This document shows positions 58,681-64,000 of a stretch of DNA of 64,000 nucleotides, one piece after another. The stretch covers positions 7,320,434 through 7,384,433 of the forward strand of contig NC_074711.1 in NCBI RefSeq assembly GCF_947242115.1, in the 5' to 3' direction. Every line of letters begins with the position of its first letter. Position 1 is the stretch's first letter. The translations under genes were made by a program, and so were the position numbers. The DNA comes from Biomphalaria glabrata. Taxonomy: Eukaryota; Mollusca; Gastropoda; Planorbidae. Under the pieces are notes generated by a model. That model was given only the letters and a program-made list of their open reading frames with translations. It was not told the origin of the DNA and searched no databases.

Positions 58681-59660
58681 ACTTACTTAAGTTTTTTTTC
58701 TATAAAACTCGAGAGATGAAGTTGTCCCCCTATTGTTTTTAAGGTTTCTCGACTATAAAATTGAAGAAAATAAATATTTCGTAGAAGATATCAAATCTAT
58801 GTTATTATAGTATTGGAAATTTCTACTTGCTATTTTTGACAGTGGATTGAGGGAAATTGAACCAGTTCTATAACGTGCCCTTGCATATATAAAAAAGAAA
58901 ACAAGCGAGGGGTAACGGATATTCTATATAAGATTTTGCTAAGTCGTTTTGCCTTCTTATTTATTTGTGTTGTCCTATGATCGATCTACTTTATAAATAT
59001 TTTCACCCTATGAGAAACAGACTCTAAACCGGTTAAATTAGAATTTAATCCAGTTAAAGTGTCAACGAAAATAGTAAAAATATTTTTTAAAAACTTGATA
59101 CTCAGTCATGTATGTAAACACTTTAACTACAGCCTATTAATAATTTTCAAGTGGCTTTAACAAAGTCCAGTGTTTCATGTCGCAATCTAAAACTTATAGC
59201 ACATTTATAAATATGTTCATCCAGCATTGGCCACTCAGTGGTCAAGTGGTCACATGGACCACCCAATCTTAGATAACACAAACATGAAGCTTTGAGGTTT
59301 TTCTTAAGACAAACACATTTTCTGTTCAAAGTTTAAATTCTATTGCTGTCAACAGGAAAGTAGGACAGCATAAATACAGAGGCTTCGTGTATTTTACGGA
59401 ATTTTTGCGATTGGTAAGGGGACATAACAAAAAAAATCTACAAAATTTAAATCTCTTAAAGTTACACTCAGTTATTGTCTAATTTACTAACAAAAAAAAA
59501 ATAATAAGGCCTTTCATTAACAATAATAAAAATACATATTTTAAACATAACAGTAGTATTGAATATTTTTTTACATGAAAATAAATCCATAAATAGCACA
59601 TTTTTTGTGCGAAAGTATTGAGAATATAAGTATTTTAATTAAAAAATCAAAGTGTATGTC
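58681..59660. other. Upstream flank or intron of the ankyrin gene
   Basis: AT-rich sequence. A small palindromic stretch (CCACTCAGTGGTCAAGTGG) lies at about 59231-59249. No exon was recognised. Confidence 0.3.
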
Positions 59661-59905
59661 CTGCAAGTTAAGTACGCTTGAATTTGGCTTGGCCCCTATC
59701 AAGGGGGCTCAAATTTCGACGCCCGACCTGAGGAGAGTTGTGTTTACTGAGCGGCTAAAAGCAGCACGGAAAGCCTTCTCCCAATTACCATTACCCCCCC
59801 CCCCTCCCACACCCGCACCATCACTGCCCTACAGATGAAATTGGACTAAAGCGCTCTTAGCATGATATAAGCATAAAAGTTGCGATATATAAAAGCTATT
59901 TAAAA
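59661..59905 (+). repeat. tRNA-derived SINE, family A, copy 3
   Basis: Starts within the head (AGTACGCTTGAATTTGGCTT), then GGGGGCTCAAATTTCGACGC, TTTACTGAGCGGCTAAAAGC, AGCACGGAAAGCCTTCTCCC, a C-tract, and TTGCGATATATAAAAGCTAT. Confidence 0.75.
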
Positions 59906-60375
59906 GAACAAGATTTAACTTCTGCGCAGTTTGTAGCACATGAAAATCACAGTTCTCCGGTTTTATCTCAAAACAAATTTGTATTCTTTAGTTGGCAACA
60001 CTGATCTTTCAATCTGGCCCTTGAAATTTACTTTGTCTTTGTATGTCAAACTCTTTCCCAAACTTCCTAATCTCCATTTTCAAATGTTTTTCATGAAGTC
60101 CCATTATATCGCCTCTACATCTCTTTAAATCGCTTTTCTCTCTCCCCCCCCCCTTTTTTTTTTACTGAATTTGTATTGCTGGAAGAACGTAAACCGTGAC
60201 CTCCGTGACCGCGTAAACTGGGCTTAAAAATCGTAGTGTAAACAAAGGGCAGATTACTCTGAGTAACTTTTGGTGTGACCATTTCCGCTAATGAGTTCCA
60301 AATTTCTACATGTCATGATTTCTGCCAACAGATTCACAAAAGATTTATTAAAATTGTATTTGATAACCTTACATA
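59906..60375. other. Spacer
   Basis: Nothing recognised apart from a CT-rich tract at 60135-60170. Confidence 0.3.
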
Positions 60376-60383
60376 ATCTAGAT

Positions 60384-62052
60384 CAGAGGTTCTCAACCTG
60401 TGTGTCGCGACCCCATTGGGGAGTCGATTGAAGATTTTTCGGGGTCGCTTAAAGCCATTGTTAATATGGATTATTTGGTCAATTCTAACATGTAAAACTT
60501 GACACATGCAAAGTTTTTTTTTTTTATTGGAATTTACTAGATCTATTTTTATTGTTATTCGAGGATAGATGTTGCAGACAACTGAATCAGAATTGATTTC
60601 AAACATTTTAATTATCGCAGCAGAAATATTTCTCAATAATTTAAGTTAATGTGCAGTGTTGTAAAGCTCTGGACTCGTCTGTAAGGTCAAGTCAGTATTA
60701 ATCATTAATAGTCACTAATTTCATAAGATATTAGTGAAGTATTAGGTGCGCAATTTAAAATCGCCATACGGAGAGACAACACCAACCAAACGTGTTAAAA
60801 ATGAAATATGTTTACTAAAATGTGCATGTTTTGAAAAAGGTTGAACAACGCATCCATAATATTTCAATTTTAATACGTAAATTTTGTATAGAAATAGATA
60901 ACATGAAACTTCGATGAACTCCTAACGGTACCAGGACAAGAAAGCATGGGCCTCCCCTAGTGCTCTGGTAAGTAACTCTGTTGTGGGCCTCCCCTAGTGC
61001 TCTGGTAAGTAACTCTGTTGTTGAACTCCCATGCAGTTCAAATGACCCTTCAGTTGTCTCCCCGCAGCTCTTGGACACTAGTAAGCCATGCACCTCTGTT
61101 TCCTCTGCCTGCCCCACTAGTTTAAGCAGGAATGGAAAAACTCCAGTAACTGTAATGTCATATTGATAGCTAGCATCCGAATTTTGTCGTCATGGATACC
61201 CAGCATTTTAGAGGAATGGTTAGGCATAGGCCCTATAAATGATGGACATTTAAAGATTTTTGAAATCCACGATGTTATGTGAATGTGTCACCAAATGTCA
61301 TCGGAACTCAGTTTGTCGTTCAGCGTCGAATATTAATAACGAGAACAATGCTATTAAAATTACAAAAAAACAATGAAACAAGTCACTGCACGGATCAAGA
61401 GCAATTGATAATTTTGTGAAAGAACATTTGCTAACACATCAAACTTTCCACATTTACTTCACATTCCAATTGCACTTGCTAGAACTCCAATGAAAGTCAG
61501 AGTTGAAGATGTTTAGGAGACAGAAATAGTTTATTAAACTCATTAATACAGATGCAGAGAAAAATTTCTCTATAATTAACACAAATCTGAATCAAGCGTT
61601 TGCAGTCATGTCCCAATTTGTCTGTGTTGCACCTTGAATTTGCACAGCTACATTATTTGCATAACAGCCTGTTCATTATCAAGTCTAAATACAGAAACTC
61701 GTCACATGTGTATGAGATGTTGATAGTGTGACTAAGAAATGGAAATGTCAATAAATGCATGACATTAAGATATTATTTCATTTATTTGTAATTGGAAGAT
61801 AAAGGAAACGGTGTAATTAAAATATTTGATAAATTTTAACATATTATAACATAGTTTCATGATTAAACCTAAAGCTTTGGCAATACAAATCAGAGATTTA
61901 CATTAGGCCTACAATTATAATTTTGTAACATTAGCCTAACCAGTTACTTATACTTATGAACGAAAATAATTTACTGTTGGGGGGGGGGGGTCGCGGGATA
62001 GTGAGCAATTGTAAAAAGGGGACGCCGAGCTGAAAAAGGTTGAGAACCGCTG
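60384..62052. mobile_element. hAT transposon copy 1 (CAGNGGTTCTCAACC ends)
   Basis: Left end CAGAGGTTCTCAACCTGTG, right end AAAGGTTGAGAACCGCTG. The flanks ATCTAGAT (60376-60383) and ATCTGGAT (62053-62060) form an 8-bp target duplication with one mismatch. Ends of this kind are typical of hAT elements. The 1.67-kb interior keeps no readable transposase; the open frames at 60815-61166 were not recognised. It contains a short tandem duplication (GTGGGCCTCCCCTAGTGCTC at about 60948-61015). Confidence 0.85.
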
Positions 62053-62060
62053 ATCTGGAT

Positions 62061-62679
62061 TTATGTCTTTAATTATTTTATTATCAAAAACTCCATTGCA
62101 AGACGTAAAATACACAGATCTACCATGAACTACTCAAATGCGGCATCGCCGGTGTTGTGAGTGTTGGTAAAACAGCTCCGTAAGGTGAACTTAATCAACT
62201 TTGACCTTGTTTTACTTTTGGTCTTTAAGCCAACACGTCATATTTTTTTTTCCTTTTTGTCTTTGAAAAGAGGGCTTATTGACATGACATGACCAAGTGC
62301 GCATGCCGGAACATGTCAGGAAGGCGCATAAAAGGGGATTATTGGCAGTGCCCTGGGCTACGTTTTGACACATACGGCGGTAAGTTTAGGTCAGTATTAG
62401 CATACGGTCTAAGACTCGGAAGTCGCTTGGGCTCTGATCTTGCATTGTCTTCCCCGTCACATTGTCTTGCCTTCAGAAGCGTATTTAAATTTTATTAAGG
62501 ATTGTTTCGTTTCTCGGTTCTTGTTTAATAGAAGAGAAGTACGTGCTTTACAAAGTTTAAATCATCTCACTCTGTCTGTCTTATACAATTATAGATAATT
62601 TATTATGTTTATAGAAAAGGGAAATAAATGATAATTGTTTAGAGATGTGGCAGTATATGTGGACTTTTTTTTTTTTTTC
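62061..62679. other. Spacer with a promoter-like stretch
   Basis: GGCGCATAAAAGGGGATTAT at 62323-62342 looks like a TATA region followed by a GTAAGT-type donor at about 62381. No exon chain was found to support a gene. Confidence 0.25.
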
Positions 62680-62870
62680 ATTTTTAAAATTTGCGTACAT
62701 TTGTTCTCCCACATTCTATTCTCGGATCAAATTGAAATTTTTGATACGGATTCATAGTCGCTGACATTAAATAAATCAATTAAAAAATTAACTTATTTGT
62801 TAATCAATTAGTGGTATAAAATTATTAATTTTGATTTATATAGAAAAAGGGAGCTTTTTTTTTTATATTA
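62680..62870 (-). repeat. Family F repeat, inverted partial copy
   Basis: On minus it shows AAAATTTCAATTTGATCCGA, GAATGTGGGAGAACAAATGT and the TTGATTAACAAATAAGTTAA block, matching the 3' half of family F. Confidence 0.5.
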
Positions 62871-62939
62871 AGATTTATGGCAAAGATTTTTCGGTTCTTC
62901 CTTTTAAAAAAGCTTTTTTTTTTTTAAATAGGGCGCATA

Positions 62940-63225
62940 ATAAAAGAAAGAGAGAGAACCAAGAGATAAATAAGAGAATGTTAAAGAGATAGAGGGAGGG
63001 AGAGAGAGAGAGGGATGATAAAAAAAAACTTAAGAGAGAAGACGAGAGCACCAAAGTGAAAAGACCTGAGACACAGAGATCTTGTTAGAGACAAAAAGTT
63101 AGAGGAAAAAAAAATAACAAAGAAATAGTGGGAGAGAGTGCTTGCGAAATAAAGGGAGACAGTGAAAAGAGAGAGAGAGAGAAAAAAAAAAAGAGAAAAG
63201 AGAGAGAAAGAGAACATTTTTCTGT
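62940..63225. repeat. Purine-rich low-complexity tract
   Basis: Runs of GAGAGA and AAAGAGAG types on plus; the minus open frame here is a low-complexity Ser/Leu/Phe shadow. Confidence 0.8.
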
Positions 63226-63921
63226 GTTTCAAAAGAGTGGAGAAAACCTTATTTAAAAATATGAAACGCAGAACTTTCAAAGAAATACTTAGTTGTTATT
63301 TTTTTATGAATTCTTTACAAAAAATGTTATAAATGATTTTGGTCAGAAAATATTCTAATAGAAATAGGGAGTAGAAACAAGTTTACTAGAAGGTAAACTT
63401 TACATTTTGACCTCGTCAGAACATCTCATTTTTCATTTACTTAAATTTCATTCTTTTTTATTTCATGTATCCTTTTTTCTTCTGTAGATAATCCTCTACT
63501 TTTGATCTCTCCACCCCCCCCCCCGTTTTTTTTTCGTACCATTTCTGCATCATTCGACACGCTATCAATTTACATTTGTCCCAGACATCTAGTCTGCGCA
63601 GCTCAATGACGTCATCCCTGACGACACGGCGGCTTTTTAAGTCACGTGATCTCTTTTTTTTCTCTCTTTTTTTAAATGTACAGTACTTCCTCTTTCTTGT
63701 GGCTATTCATGTTACATTTAGTTTGGCGTGGATCAATTCAGAATGTAGATTTAGAAAAGGGAGAAACAACGCAATACATGTTTCTTTTTAAAGAAATTAA
63801 CAGGTGGCTTTTTCGATCTTTCAAATTGCAGTACGTAATGTCTCAATTCTCTGGGATATGCATATGAAACATCGAATAAGGTTTGGACTTAACCGTGCGA
63901 AAATAAGAAACAATGGGTTAG
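63226..63921. other. Spacer
   Basis: T-rich unique sequence, with a palindromic TGACGTCA at 63607-63614 and CACGTG at 63643-63648. No gene recognised. Confidence 0.3.
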
Positions 63922-64000
63922 TGCAGCGGTTCTCAACCTTTTCAGCTCGGCGACCCCTTTTTACAATTGCCCACTTTGACGCGACCCCCCCCCCTTGCAC
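63922..64000. mobile_element. hAT transposon copy 2, cut by the window end
   Basis: CAGCGGTTCTCAACCTTTTC and CAGCTCGGCGACCCC are the inverse of the right end of the copy at 60384-62052. A second member of that family therefore starts here in the opposite orientation and runs out of the window. Confidence 0.8.

Noticed and set aside
60815-61166. Overlapping open frames inside the hAT element
   Set aside because: No recognised transposase motif and both strands are open over the same stretch.
62323-62390. Promoter with TATA-like box and first exon donor on plus
   Set aside because: No downstream exon or protein similarity could be found to support a gene.

Overview
The window looks like invertebrate animal nuclear DNA, most likely from a gastropod mollusc and perhaps a freshwater pulmonate. 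Genes have many introns, and the DNA is AT-rich with long G/C homopolymers, many tRNA-derived SINEs, non-LTR (LINE) fragments, hAT-like transposons and very long minisatellites. The species assignment is inference from texture and repeat style; no species marker was matched. Three host loci can be read. (1) Positions 2187-23231, plus strand: a class B / Methuselah-like G-protein coupled receptor locus. One 7-transmembrane exon (21528-23231) lies downstream of two intact, paralogous ectodomain exons (6527-7579 and 17750-18838) and one decayed ectodomain fragment (2187-2480). Both intact ectodomain exons start with a signal peptide, carry a somatomedin-B-like cysteine cluster, and end at the same phase-0 splice donor, which fits the single acceptor of the 7TM exon. 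(2) Positions 43630-28227, minus strand: a complete peroxisomal bifunctional enzyme gene (EHHADH type). It was read through 18 coding exons giving 719 residues with a C-terminal SKL, and it is the best supported gene in the window. (3) Positions 58337-50270, minus strand: the 3' ten exons of an ankyrin-repeat protein gene whose 5' end was not found. The rest is repeat territory. Positions 150-1560 are a polypurine minisatellite. Positions 4200-5050 hold tandem and inverted G/C-tract repeats. Positions 7883-10044 are a short LTR element with nearly identical ends. Positions 10203-17222 are a hAT-like element whose interior is a 6.3-kb array of 20-bp units. Positions 23930-25998 are a 22-bp minisatellite just after the receptor gene, 47553-48352 a 27-bp array and 48977-49268 a 28-bp array. 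Positions 60384-62052 are a hAT element with an 8-bp target duplication, and a second copy begins at 63922 in the other orientation. Introns of the EHHADH and ankyrin genes are loaded with three tRNA-derived SINE families and with LINE 3' ends. No rRNA gene, functional tRNA gene or CRISPR array was seen. The most interesting signal is the receptor locus: duplicated ectodomain exons upstream of one 7TM exon suggest alternative first exons giving one signalling module several ligand-binding heads, with a soluble form possible if the intron is retained.
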